Assembly: GCF_011397635.1 (NCBI RefSeq)
Contig: NC_064767.1
Span: 20,758,537 to 20,822,536, forward strand
Origin: Epinephelus fuscoguttatus
Taxonomy: Eukaryota > Chordata > Actinopteri > Perciformes > Serranidae
Reading direction: 5' to 3'
Length of the DNA stretch: 64,000 nt
The notes beneath the pieces are model-generated. The model was given only the letters and a program-made list of their open reading frames with translations, had not been told where the DNA came from and did not search any database. The position numbers and the translations under genes were made by a program. Below, piece by piece: positions 12,001-26,100 of the stretch; positions within the stretch are counted from its first letter, which is position 1; every line of letters begins with the position of its first letter.

Positions 12001-13836
12001 TACCCATTTAGCTATCGGGCACCCCTGGGAGCTCTTTCCTTCTTTCCCAGTGTAAACAACAACTTCCACCCTTACTGCATTTCCTTTGGCACCATATCTG
12101 TAACACATACAAGAGAAACTTTAAGTTTGTGAGAGCACATATTACTGACAACACATAAACACATAACAACACACATAGATGCACAGACTGTAGATATCAG
12201 TTAAAGGAATAGTTTGAATTTTTTGAGGTGGGGATGTATGCGGTACTTATCCATATGTATTATATACAGTAGACGGTGGTCAGTATGCCCCCAGTTTGAG
12301 TACCACCACTTAAGCTAACAATGTACTGCCATGGATGGGGCAGCAGCAAAATGAATTTTAGCCACCAACGAAAAGTCTCACCTAAAAAGTGTATGCTATA
12401 TTTACACTATTTTCAATGCACTACCTTGCTGTCAGACAGCGATTTCTGACGGTGAACTAGACCGAAACTGAAACATCTATTATCTCTTCAAAACCACCAA
12501 ACTACACAGATAAAAACAGTACTTTTAGCTTGTTGAACACTGGTGCAGCTGGTCTCCTGCTGCCTCGATTGTTTCTTTTCTTTGTGTTATTGTGTGATTC
12601 TGGTCAATCCAAACTGATGCTTTAAAGACCAAAGTCACAAAAACAGCAGTTGAAAAGCAACTCCTATGTTCAGTGAGGTAAAAGTACTGTTTTTGTCAAT
12701 GGAGTCTGGCTTTGAAGAGGTACGTTTCAGTTCAGTTCCTTGTCGGAAAGGGCTGGTTGTCAGCAGGGTAAAGCACTTAAAATACTATGTAAATATAGTG
12801 TTCACTTAAACTGGTATTGGTTTTTTATGTGGCTAAAATACATTTTGCTGCTGCCCTCATTGACAGCAATATATTGCTAAGCTTTCATGGTGGTACTCCA
12901 GCCTGCTTTTCCAACCTGGGGATGCACCAACCTCCACCTACTGTTGTGACACAACGATTATGAAATACCTCACACAATTCCACTTTAAAAGATCCAAATT
13001 ATCCCTTTAATTAACACCAACACACAGCAAACAAGCCCCCATTACTGAGTACAAAATAAATACTCAAATTACTTTGAATAAAAATACATTTGTCACTGAA
13101 AAGCTCAGTGACTGCACAGTGACATATTTTCAGTTAAATGTGGTTGTCAGATGGACTGCGATGGACCTCATGATGTTTTAAACAGGCTGTCATCGTGGTT
13201 TATGGGCCCCTTGTCTCAGCCCTGGGGGTTTCCTGTTTCAACATGTTGTGTGTATCTGAGACCGAGGGTACACATGTTGAGCCAGCTCAGCAATGCTTCC
13301 TTTTAATGACAGACTCTTCAGCTGTGACCCCGCCCCATTCCACCGAGACTCACTGCATGTCTGGTAGAAAACACACCCACATACACACAGTGTAAACAAA
13401 GTAGTCACTCTACCTGTTCTCCATCAGCTCCCTCACTGCAGCCACACTAGGTCCTGCCCCGAGGTGAGTGTAGTAAGGGCCTTCCTCCTTTTCAATGATC
13501 TGGTCTGTGGGGAAAAGAACATCAATCTATTGGACATCAGAGGAACTTTTTACTTTAGAGCTGTCCCTCAAATACTGATGTGATGCTGCTATATTTAGAG
13601 ATAAAACAACTAATGCCCCGTTTACAGACAAGTAATGTAATGTAAATGTGATATACACAGGAAATGTAGCTGGGTCTCTGTTCAGGGGCTACCAACTTGG
13701 AAGTCCACATTTCAAGACCAAATACATCATAACTGGTCAATAATCCCCACAAAGCATCCCAAAGCCTACTCCAAATATGGCAGAGAAATGTGGCCTCCTT
13801 TTGCTTGAACTGGGCCTTGAATTAGGACACATCTTG

Positions 13837-13868
<32 letters not shown>

Positions 13869-14123
13869 CGCGTGTGTGTGCGTGTGTTTGCATTAGAGAA
13901 AGAGAAACAGAAAACATCAATTTGAGGAATGCAGTGTTATTTGAAAGCAAACTTTCAGGGTAGATTTGGTGACAAATTGGAATATATCCAATTTGATTCC
14001 AATGCAGATGCTACATACTTGCAGTGGTGTAGTTTTAGTTGGTGAGGTGGGTGTACTACAAGGTAGATGGGTGGGTTACTGAGGAGGAAGAGGGTATGCT
14101 CTCTCTCTCTCTCTCTCTCTCCC

Positions 14124-14155
<32 letters not shown>

Positions 14156-17100
14156 CTCTATACTATATATTCCAATGGGCTCTTTGGCAGATAGGTGGGT
14201 AAACTGCAAAAAGCCATATATATATATATATATATATATATTTATTTACGTTTATGTTTGTTAATAATTCCTGTTTATTTAACTATATATTTGTAAATAC
14301 TATTGTTTAAATTTCTTATATTTTCACGTATCTTTCCTCTCTTGCAAGGAGCACCTGTAATATAAATAATTTCCCCTCGGGGATCAATAAAGTATTTCTG
14401 ATTCTGAGGCGAGTATGACCCGTAGACCTGCGTAAACCCTCCACCACACCACTGCACACTTTTTCTCAGAAATCTTAGGCAGCACCAACTCACCCACACA
14501 CTGACAGGATGGAAGATCAGCCAGTTTTTTGGAAGGTGTATTGAGCAAGTTCTTGGTAGGGGTATCCAGAAAACTCATAGGCGACTCCAGAAAGCTGTTG
14601 ACGCTGTTCTTGGATGGAGTTGACTCTGCAGATTTGCCCAGATCCAAATCAGTAGCCGTGGACAGGACAGTAACAGGTCCTGCCGTCTCCAGCTTGTAGT
14701 AGCTCTGCTGACTCAGAGGAGGGGACTGCCGAGCCCCTGAGAAGCCATTAGCCAGACCATGGTGACTGGTGGCGTGGCTGTGGAAAGCAGTACTGGCTGG
14801 GCTGGTGTTAGGATCAGCACCGTGCTGCAGCCTAGCACCGTGCTGCAGCCCAACACAGGGCTGCGCTACCTGAGATAACAAGTGCCTTTCACACTCCTGC
14901 CCCAGTCCTGCAACATGACCATTGCATGGATTGTGTTGGTGGAGTGGACCATTTGTAAGGGACCATGGATGGTTTTCTTGAGCGTGGTTGATCCGTGTTA
15001 GAGTGCTGTAGTTCTGAGTCTGTGGCCCGAAGAGGGCGGGATTGTGTGCATTACTGTGCTGGATAAGTTGCCTCCTTTCCTCCTGAGCTGCAGCCAAGTA
15101 TCTCTTCAGGTCAATTTGAGCCTGAGGCAGAAACAGGTTCCTCTTGTGAAGGCCTGATTTCCCCTGCTGTTGAATCTTCTGGCCTCTGCCCCTGTGGGCT
15201 GACTCTCCATTTGGCATGCGTTTTGAGAGGGGCATCCTGCTGTTGATTCCCTCACTTTTCTTCTTCCTGGGCTTTGAAGGCGTAGCTTTTGTTTTTTTCA
15301 AGAGGGGCTTTTTCTGACTGGAGGGTAGCTGGGAGTTGTAGTTGTATTTGATGGCTGACACAGGTGTTCCTTTTGGAGGGTTGTTCTCTGATTGCTGGTT
15401 GTGTCGGGACTGGATGATGAAGGCCAGGTCTGCCAGCTGAGCTGCCACCTCCTCCTCCACTCTGTTTCTCCTCACTTTACCAACAACCCTGTCTTTGTCC
15501 TCCCCAAACAATCGCTCATGATCTTTACTGAACTTCACGTCACTGGGATCTTTATAGCTGCATTCCGACTTGATGACATGAGGACCAAAGCCCGGCTCTG
15601 TCCTCCTGCAGGGTGCATTATCACTGTCTGTGCTGGTCTCTAAGAGATCTCGTACAGAAAGCTTTATGTTAGCGCTCGACCCCCGGGAGCACTGGATGAC
15701 ATTCCCATGTCGGGCCACAGGAGGGCGTATGACTGACGTCTGGTGCAGTGCTGAGCTAATGACCGAGACTTTGTTGTAGCGGAAAGGTGCTGTGGGTTTG
15801 GCTTCTTGCAGTGTTGTATTTGTATTGGAGGTTGAAAATGGGGCAGATGCAGAAATGGGATGTTCACACTTACTTTCAGCTTTTATGGCCCCTGGGGTGC
15901 TTTGAGGTATAGCTGCCAGTTGAGTCAAGGCCTCAATAGCAATAGCCTGATCAAAACTAAGATTTCTTCTCTCTGCCAAAGACTGCACGCTTGGTTGCAA
16001 GACACTTGGAGGAGGTTCACTTTTGATAGGCTGGGGAGTCCTTTGCAGGCTAACAGGAGTGCTTTTCTGACACATGCCATTCTTTAAGTCCTCAGGCTCT
16101 TTTTTGACGAAGTGCAAATCTGGTGGTTCTGTTTTGATGGAGCAAAGAATGGAGGAGCGTGTGCTGAAAAGTTTCTCCTCCAGTCCCTTCCTCTCTGTGA
16201 CAGAAAGGCACACCACGGCCGCCAACGTGGACAGCGGGTCTTCGCAAACCTCATCTTCATCACTCAGCTGGGTGGTGGCCTGTTCAGTGATCCAGGTCCA
16301 CGGCTCCTCCAGTTTGATCTTCTTTAGTGGAACTGACATGTCATCTGGAGGAGTCTTGGGTCCGTTCTCAGGGCAGTCTTTAGGGATTGCAGCAATTATA
16401 GTCCTTTGAGGGTCTGATGCAATCATAGTCCTTTTATATGCAGACTTCAGATCAGATTGTGACCCAGTGGTCATATTAGCACCGTTAGGTTTTGTCAGGT
16501 TCTCAGCAGAACCATTCGGAAAAGTCAGAGAAGAGCATACGTGTTGGTGAAGTGCAATGCTGGTCAGCTCCAGCCCGGGCTCTCTTTTAACAAGTGCTGG
16601 CCGTCTGCCTTGGTCCGAGGCCAGGTTGTGGGTGAGGGAGTGGGTGATGGGGGGAGCTTGTGTATGAGGTATGTGGCCTTCCTCCCCCTCATCCTCCTCT
16701 GCTGCCGTGTGGGTGTCATCCATCTGTGCCTTGCCTTTGCCATTTACCGACCCACTTTCTGGAACCACCTGAGACACAGAGACAGAGAGAGAGAGAGGGA
16801 GAGGGAGAGAAACAAGAGGAGAGAGGTGACTCAACAAGCTCTGGCAGTATACAGTGATTCAGCTTGTTCTAAACAGTCACGGCACACAGCACAACAGATT
16901 GCCTCCCAGCATGGCATGAGCATCTGCTGCAGCCACTATCCAGGCTGTGGAAAATATTATGGCATGTGAAAACAAAGAATCTGCTTTCTATAAATCTTGC
17001 CGAAACCGATCTCTAAACAGAGCTAATAAAAAGTTAAACTGTGTTAGTTCACAGTCGAGGCTTCAATCAGGACAACATTCCTGCATGCGCAGGGAGAGAT

Positions 17101-20100
17101 GTGAGCAACTGATGGACACACAGGTAGCCGAGAGCCAGCGAGTAAACATGTGGAGTCACGCACAGTTCAGGATTACGTCACTGCCAGTGGGTCACTGAGG
17201 GCATGTGTTCAATGTGCATGTTGTGTTTGTGACAGGTTTGTAGGTGTGTTCCTGAGCATGCGTGCGTGTGTATGCGAGCACATGTGATTATTAACACAGC
17301 AGCACTGCAACATTAACCCCTGTGCATTGTTGAGTGAGTGATTAACCACTCAGGGTCTTATCCAGACACAGTGCAGCGTGACCCTTTGGCTAAGACGGAT
17401 TCTGACTGCCAGTAGAGCTACAACCATCCTAAAGTCCACAGTATTGACATAATGATCCCCTCTAAAAAAACATGTTGTAAACACTCTACCACAGACTGTC
17501 TTAAAGCAGTACTTCAACCACAAAATTAGTATTTGTACATCAATTACTCATCCTGTGTTGGGCTGAATTCATAAAGAAAATTTCTTCTTGCATGCCTCTG
17601 GTGAATGAAAAATTAGAGAAGAGAAAATTCTTCATGGATTGATATCCTAAGGATCCACGTTTAAGAACAGCAAAACTAGCCTATACTGTAACATCTATTT
17701 ACAAACTCTCACAAAACACATTTATCCAGTTGTATGCTCAATACTTCCCAAAGACATGCATTTTTACCAAAAACCTTAATATTTAAAACTGAGCGGAAAG
17801 TTAAACTTAATGCTCTCTCTAACAATGCCAGACTCCATTGACAAAAACAATAATTCTACTGCTCACTTCTAATTCTAGCCTCTTGTCAACCACCACCTCG
17901 ATTGGTAGTTAGTTTGTGTTATTGTGTGACTTTGGTGAATCTGAACTAACCCTTTAAAACACTTAAGTCAAACAACGACTCAAACGAATCAACTGATTGA
18001 AGCAGCAGTAGACCAGCAGCTCCTGTGTTCAGCGAATTAAAACTACTGATTTTGTCAATGGAGTCTGGCTATGAAGAGAGCACTTATAAGTTTCACTGTT
18101 GGGTCAATTCATGTTGGCAAGGGCTATCTGTTAAGGAGGTACTGAGCATACAACTTGATAAATGAGACTTGGATTATACTGTATGAGTTGTGAGAGTGTC
18201 TGTTAACAGATACGTGAACCCCATATGACTTCAATTCATTAAGAATTTTCTCAGTTTTTGGATTTTTTGTTCACTGGAGGCACATGAGAAAAACAAATTC
18301 AGTGAAACATGGGGTGAGTAACTGACACAGAAATGGTCATGTGGTGGGGTGAAGTATTCCTTAAAGCGCAGACAGACATAGCCATAACTCCATAAGCTGG
18401 AATGAAATCAATTGACTTGAGGAAAAATAAGGTTACAGCATATTTATTAAGGCTTTGAGGATGGTCTGCCAGAATATTATAGTTTATAAGGTCTCTCTGA
18501 AACTGAAAGGGCAAAAAGGCAAACTCACTCTGATAAAAATCTAGCTTACACTCAGTGTTTCTGCAACTCAATCTTTCAAAGCCGTCTTTATTTTCCATCA
18601 TCTTGAGTGAGCATATGATCAACTGAAGTCAAGTAAAGCTGCTTCTTATTTTAGGATTTAACCCCGTATCACATTCTGAACTAAAGCCTTCAGCAGTGGA
18701 AGACTGATTAAAAATGTTGCAGCGTGACAAAGATAAAAAAAAAAATAAAAAAATAACTGCATCATGTGCCAGGACTCAGCTGACAAAAGGATCTTAAACT
18801 TGTTTGCAGGCGCTGGAGGATATGTGTGCATTACTGTGAGTACTGTATGTTTGTGTGTGTATGTGTGTGAGGCATCCCATTTCCCCTCTAATGAACTAGC
18901 GCGACTGCAGGGTAGCTGGAGATCCGCTCTTTATCACTGTTTACCTGGCATAAACACCCATTAAACTCCATCACTGCCACCGTTTCAATGCGTTTTACAA
19001 CAGGAGATATGCACTCCATGCTGACAGATCAAGAGTAAGCAGCAGCAGCACTTCAATGCAAACCAGACTCCTCTGAATCCACAGACCAAACAGAAAACAC
19101 TTTATCAGTTACATGTGCTCTATTCAACTTTGTTCTCTCTATTTCCATCTGATATGGGGGCTGGGGTTGTTCTGAGACATCCTGGATAAAATGGTAACAG
19201 TGTGTTTGGCTTTCAAGCGCGTACAGTGAGAACAGAAATTGAGCCTTGTGACATCCTACATGTGATGGTTGCTAGGCGAGGGCATGACCTGTCATTCATG
19301 CGGAGGAAGGCACTGAAAAGTAAGAGATGAAGCAGACTTCCAGAGCAAAATGCATTGTATCAAAGATGGAAAATAAAAGGTATCAAAGGCAGCGCTGAGG
19401 TCTAAGAGGATTAATACCGAGCATTGGGTGTTTAAAGATGGTTGTGAGTTGCCTTGGGGAGATCTGCTGCTGTTTGAAGTCAGATGGAAGCTCTTCGAAA
19501 GAGGAGTTGGTTAAAACTACTTCTTAAAATCCTGCATTAAGCAAGGAAATTGGTATATCTATATAGTTTCATTACATATCATAATATCAATCTTTTGTTG
19601 TATTCCTGAGCTGAGATTTGACACCCAGGAAACTGTTGTTGCATATAATGTTTTATTACAAATATGCTTACAAAAGAGAGTGAAAAGCACGATTTTGTAG
19701 TCAAGGAAAGAGAGCAAAAAAGCTGTATGTGTTCAAGCTGTTAAGACAATTGAAGCCAATGTTATTGGAAATTGGAATAGCTGAAAATCCATACAACATG
19801 TTGCACCAGACAGGAGCCCTTGTTCTTTGACTGTGTGGGACTGGCACTGATGAACCTGGTGTTTACCGCTGATGGCTGAGATAGCTGCAAATGTTTTTCA
19901 GATTTAACTCCAATGTGTGCTGGAAATATTCAAACATGGCAATTTGTTTATGTTCTCAGCCAGTTAGTCACAGGAATGCAAGGCGCACTGCCAAAAGCTG
20001 TTTATCAAAACAATGTTAAAAAGGTCTAGGGAGGATTTAAAGTAATAATGTTGAAGATTCTCATTTAAATAACTGTCTGACAAGTCATTGTCTATCACAG

Positions 20101-23100
20101 AATGTGGCCCACTGATTTATGTATTGCAGTATTTATATATTAACAGCAGAGATGGGGACTCAAGTCATTGTGACTTGGACTCGAGTTGACTCAAGTCGCT
20201 GTTTTGATGACGTGTGACTTGACTTCACAAAAAATAAAAGACTTTAGACTTGACTCGGACTTGGAAGTTAAAGACTCGGGACTTGACTTGAGACATGATG
20301 ACTTGAATGACTTTAGTGTTATTCACATTATGTTTTTGGTTAGAATATAAAATTAATAAATTAATTTAAAAAATAATGTCAATTACCCAGTAGGAGCGCA
20401 GGCTGAGAATGGCGTCATGATTGGATCACTACCCTGTCAATCAGTCATGCCCTCTCTACGTACCTTATGTGTTTATTGGAGAAACAGGCCCTCTTATATC
20501 AGATAGGCATCAACATGTCAGCGGGAGGGGCACTAAGAGTCATCGTCTTCAGCTTTCGGAATTACCATTATTACAGCAAAGACGAACAGCACAGTGCAAG
20601 ACATGCGGCATAAACATCTCGGACAGCCAGGCGACAACTTCAAACTTTGTTCATCATTCAAAAAGAGCCATTCCCAGTAAGTGCTTGTCAATTAGGTAAT
20701 ATTATCTGGTTAGTCGTCTGGTAGTCTGGTTAGTAGTTAGCAAACGTTAGCTTGATACGATACGGGGGTGGGGTGGGGTTGGTGGGTCGGTTTGGTGGAA
20801 CTTGTTTTTTAATTTATTTGCTAACATTAACCCCAGAAAACATGAGCGAACATTCTGACGGGTTGATCACAAGACCGGCTGTAGGTTTTATGAACGAGCA
20901 ACACAGGGTTAAATGAGCTAAATGGGTGATTTTGGCCACTGCCTTGGTTAGCGCGCGCGCGTGTGTGTGCACGCGCACGCATGGGGTTCATCCCTGCAAA
21001 GCAAACATTGCAGCGATGAAGTCAATGTTTACTGACAGTTACTTATATCTTGTCTTTTCACTTTATTAAGATCAGATTCTGCAGGTAAAATTACAATAAT
21101 AAGGTGACTTGACTTGGACTTGACTTGACTTGACATAACCTGTGACTTGACTTGCCCAAGAAAAAATGACTTGGGACTTACTTGAGACTTGCACATGTGT
21201 GACTTGGTCCCATCTCTGATTAACAGTAAAATGGCTGGGTGTCAGGGGCAATGTCTGCAGAAAATGCTGAATTAAGTTACTGTACAGCTAATGCAACCCA
21301 AACATTTCCCACTGATGCAGCTTCACATTAAAAGCATTCAGCTGGTGAAACACAAGTAAACTTTTATAATTAAACAGTTACAGGAAATGCAGTGTGTTTT
21401 TCAGCATGTGTTTTTCATCAAAAATGCATCTACAAAACAAGAAACAGTGGTTTTTGGCTTTGTTTTTTTAGACAGTGGATCAGTTTAAAATGTTGCAGGA
21501 AGTAATGGAGCAGTCAGGAGCCGCCACAGTCAGCTGTTAGATGAAGAGCTGCAGGCGACAGACTGCACACCTCCAACATAGTGAGGTAACCAACTCCTGT
21601 CACTGTGCCCTGCTGTCTGCAGACTAGGGCTGTTCCACTGATTAAAATATTATCGGAATAGCAATATGGTGCACTATCAAATTGCAGGAGCTGCAATTTT
21701 TGGATAAAGGCAAAATGTGTCACAACATGCCATCATAAATTAAGCATTGTGGTGCTACAGATAAATCATATTCCAGATGTAAGGGAGCATGCTTGTTTGT
21801 CACAGACACACATTCTCATTCCCATTTTTTTCAGTTTGAAGAAAGGTATCTGCACATCCAGCTGTCTCAGATACGGGCAGGTTGGACAATATCGCTTGAT
21901 TCTAAAACAGGAAATCCCGCACACTGCTCTTGTTCAGCTTCACAATTTATTCGTAACACTAACGTTTCGCTCCTCCCGGATGTTGAACACTCCTGACGAA
22001 GGTCCAGGAGGACCATTTACAGTAAAATTGTGACTCACATGCAATCACAATATCTGTCAGAATAAACACAACATGATTTTGTTTGCATATCGTGCAGCCA
22101 TACCACAGACGCATGCCGTGTGCGGTGTAAAATCAGATCACAGCTGCTCTCTGAATGATGGAAAAAGGCCAATTATTGCCTGACTTGTTCATTAAAATAC
22201 AATAGTTTGTATTGATGCCACAAGAACTCAGTGACCTTTAGCATGTCACCACATTTGCTGTTACCGCCAGTAACTACAGGGGTCGCCAAATCACCCAGGA
22301 CTGAAATCTTCAAGACTGCCACTTTAACTTTGCGGAGAGGTTGAACTCTTGTTTGACAATCCAAGGGAGAGTTGTAGTGACCATGGAGCTGTTCATGGTT
22401 TATAAAATGTTGAGATCGGACATGATTGGCGTGGTGGAGCTGATTTATGACCAAGTCTTTCCACTGATGTTGTATTCCTGATCCCTTGCTAATCCATCAC
22501 GCTTTCCCCCTTGTCCACTGCACTCTCCGTGGCTGTCAGGTCCGTGCTTTACTACTAGAAACATGCTGCTGATGCAACAGATAGCTGGAGCTCAGGCTGA
22601 GGCAATACTGGAGCTGCCGATGCAACGGAGGTGAGATAGCCACTCCACACAGCATGTGGAAATGGGCCACCGCGACGTTCAAATGAGCGAGTGAGAGGGA
22701 GAGTGAAAAAGATGGGGAGCGGGGAGAGGGAGAGCAAGGGGGGGAAAGGCAGTGTGTCTGTCACAATAAACTGCTTTCAATGACAAAGCTGCTCTGGCCG
22801 GCTTCCAGCACTGCACCAGACACACGCGTGTCCCCATGCATGTGTATGCGTGTGCATCCATGTGAGCATTCAAGTGTTTATAATCTGAAACTGACATCAA
22901 AGCACGGCCCCTGCTTTTAATTATGTTACATTTAGCCTTGTGATAACAAAACAGCCTAACTCAGGATGTAAATGCAGAGTCATGTGCTCTCATTTAGCTG
23001 CCGGGTCTCTGGAGAGAGCTGGGTGTGTGATGTGTTTAGGGCTGTGTCTTTGTGTTGTGCTTGTTGTGTCTACCTCGGGGTGTCTAAAGTCACTTACACG

Positions 23101-26100
23101 GTGCTGTACTGTTTTAAATGCAAACACAGTCTTCTTCTTTTGTGTTAGACAAACACGTATGCAACCGCTGTGTCTATCAAAGCTTTGAAAACCAACAAAA
23201 CATGTGTTCGAGTAACTACAAACACATCCAGAGACCTAGCCTAGCAACAGAGGTGCAACAGTCGCTTGAATCCTAACAACCCTCTCTCTTTCAGGGTCTC
23301 CAAGGAAGTTCAAAGGAGTGTCTATTCTTTACCCAACAACACAGACATACAAACACACTCATCTAAATGTGTTCTCTCCAACAAAAAAGAGAGCGCTCCC
23401 AATTCACGAAATAAATTCTGAGTAACTTTCAGCTGCTGTGCAGAAATCACACACTGTTAAGGATCCTCATCTCGCAGCGCTCATAGAAACGATACACAGA
23501 AAAAGCATGCTTCCTTCCTGGCTGAGAGTGTAAGTAGTGGTTTGTGTGTGTTTCTCTGTACACGTGAGAATTTCCTTCATTCATTGAGTGAGCGCTTCCT
23601 GTCTGCGCTGAGCTCTATGTCACGTAGTCTACACACAAAACATTAAAAAGAGACAAACATGGCCTTAAAGGCGGCAATAAACCTAATAAACTTGAGCGAA
23701 CTGGCTCCCGGTTTGAATTAGAGCTCAATCAACTGTAAAATTACACAGATTAAGACGACATGAGCAACAGAAGCACCTTTCCTACAAACCGCACAATAAT
23801 AATACCATTACTACAGCAGCCAAACAAGTAAAGCCTGCCAAATTACAAGTTACGACCCACTGCTTACAAGCACTCCACTTCTCTCAGAAAACAGCAGGTG
23901 CAGAAATATGGCTGTCCAAACCACTACAAGAAAGAAAAGGGGAAGCAAAGGGGCTCTTCATACAGAATAATGACTAAAAAAAAGACATGCAACGGGGTAA
24001 GAAACGAGGGGTGTCTGTTACCGTGGAAACTGACCTCTTTATTGCTGACTTTGTTGTCACATCCTTTAAACCCACCTGGAAAAGACAAGCCAAACACTCA
24101 CACAGGAGCCCAGGTCCTCAGTGATTCAGTAGGAACAATAACAACACCAGCTTCCAAATAAAGCGCTCCAATCAGCTAAATCCAGGGTGGCACAGAGAGG
24201 AGGACAACCTCTAGACGCTCCACTGTAGCTGACCCATCTGCAGCAAGACAATAGACCCCAGGGTGAACGCTCCGGCTGCCTTTACCTTGTCTGTCCTCGG
24301 AGGAAGACCCTCCGGTTTAGGCAGCATATCCCTAAAAGGTATTGGTGGCCATCTTGCTTTGCCTTCCTTCAGCCTCAAAAGAAAACGCTGGCTACAGTAG
24401 CCGTGAGCAGGGCAAGATCCTGGGTGTCATGACTAGGGTGACTGTGAGCCACTGTAGCAAAGTGCTGCAACAGCAGACGCACACACACTCGCCGCGCACA
24501 CACAGACATATAGACACGCACACACATACGGGATGCCTTTCGCAGACGCAGACAGAGCCTCATCAGCCAATGGCGTGAGGACCTTAGCGGCTTGTAAATT
24601 ATCTTCCATGCCTAGACTCTCCTAACAAAGGATCCCCTATGTGGGCTTTTTACTCCAGCCCTACACACATGGACAGTGGCAAGCTGTGGAACGGATACTG
24701 CACACATGCTGGATCTGGATCACAGGAAAACAACTCCATCACGGCTGAGATATTAACCCTGAAGCACCAACCAACCAGTACAGCTTTTGGGCTCTTGGTG
24801 ATTTTCACTGAACTCCTGCCCCACTGATGAAACAATTTGCCCATCAATCAATAAGTCAGCAAAAAAAAAAAAAAAGCAGCAAATATTAATCATTTATTTC
24901 CTTTTTTCAATCAATCTGATTCATTTTATTTATTACTTAACATCAAAAAAGCCAAACATTTGCTGCCCTAACCTTGTCACATACTTCTTTCCCTTCTTTG
25001 TATCAATGAAAACTGTAAATGTTTAAGTTTTAGATCATTGGTCAGATGAAACAAATAATTTAAAGACTTCAGCTTGAGCTCTACGAAATGCAAATGGTCA
25101 TGCTTTAGCAGTTTTAATGATTTTACATAATAGAGATAAAACAATTTCTCAGCTAATAAACAAATCAACAGGTTAACTGATTATGCAAATAAGCCCTACT
25201 GGTAAATGTTAATTAAATGTGCATGTATGGCTTAAGAACAATCAATATGACTCTTTGATCTGCAGAGAAAAACTGAAATATCAATGTTGTTAAAATGCTC
25301 ATGAGTAATTCTCAAAAGCAGAAGCCGGCATCATGACGCTGGCAAGTTTATAAATAGGAGCATGTGTCTTTGTGCATTCTCCTACCACTGCTTTAGGCTA
25401 TGTGTTATTTTCTATTAAATATAATAGGTGTTAGTGTTGTGGTCCATCTTGTCACATACAGCATAAAACATGTTATATTACTCCCATGCCTTTTAAACGA
25501 TTACAAACAATAGCGTCCGTGTGGCAGCATCATTTTCTGCAGCCTGTCTAATTCCCACAAGATCTGAAGACGATGTGAAAGACTGTGGTGGGAGCAGGAA
25601 AGAGGATGTTCAAAGCATCCATACTGTCTCAACAGCCCTTCCCCTCATTCTCTCTCATCCACCCCCGGAGCCTTTTCCTCTCTCTAAACAATTCCCAGAG
25701 GAAAAGCTGTGGCTGGTTACAGAAAAAAAAATAACAAGGAGACAGAAAGCAAAAGACAAAGAGAGAAATATGTTATGAGAGAGTAAAGCACTCCCCGCCT
25801 TTTAAAGGCAACCATGTGGCCAAGACGCTGAGGTCAAACCAGGACAAGGAAACATGAAGGCAGCGCGAGCCAGTGCCTGTCGGTAACACTCTAAAAGCCG
25901 CCTCAGCCGTGCGTTTGATTGTGGGAGCACGGAGCATGAAGCCTAATCCAGACACAACAATGAAAACTATATCAGCGTAGAGTGAATGCAATAAACATGC
26001 AAATATCATGAAATGCACAAGCACATGATGGTGGAGGATGAGGTCATTATTGAGGGATTCAGCAGTCAAAATCTCAAAAGGTATTCATGAGCATGTCACG

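Noticed and set aside
21900..22020. Penelope-like element tail (AACGTTTCG ... CCTGACGAAGGTCC)
   Set aside because: The phrase is suggestive, but no reverse-transcriptase or GIY-YIG sequence or element ends were found.
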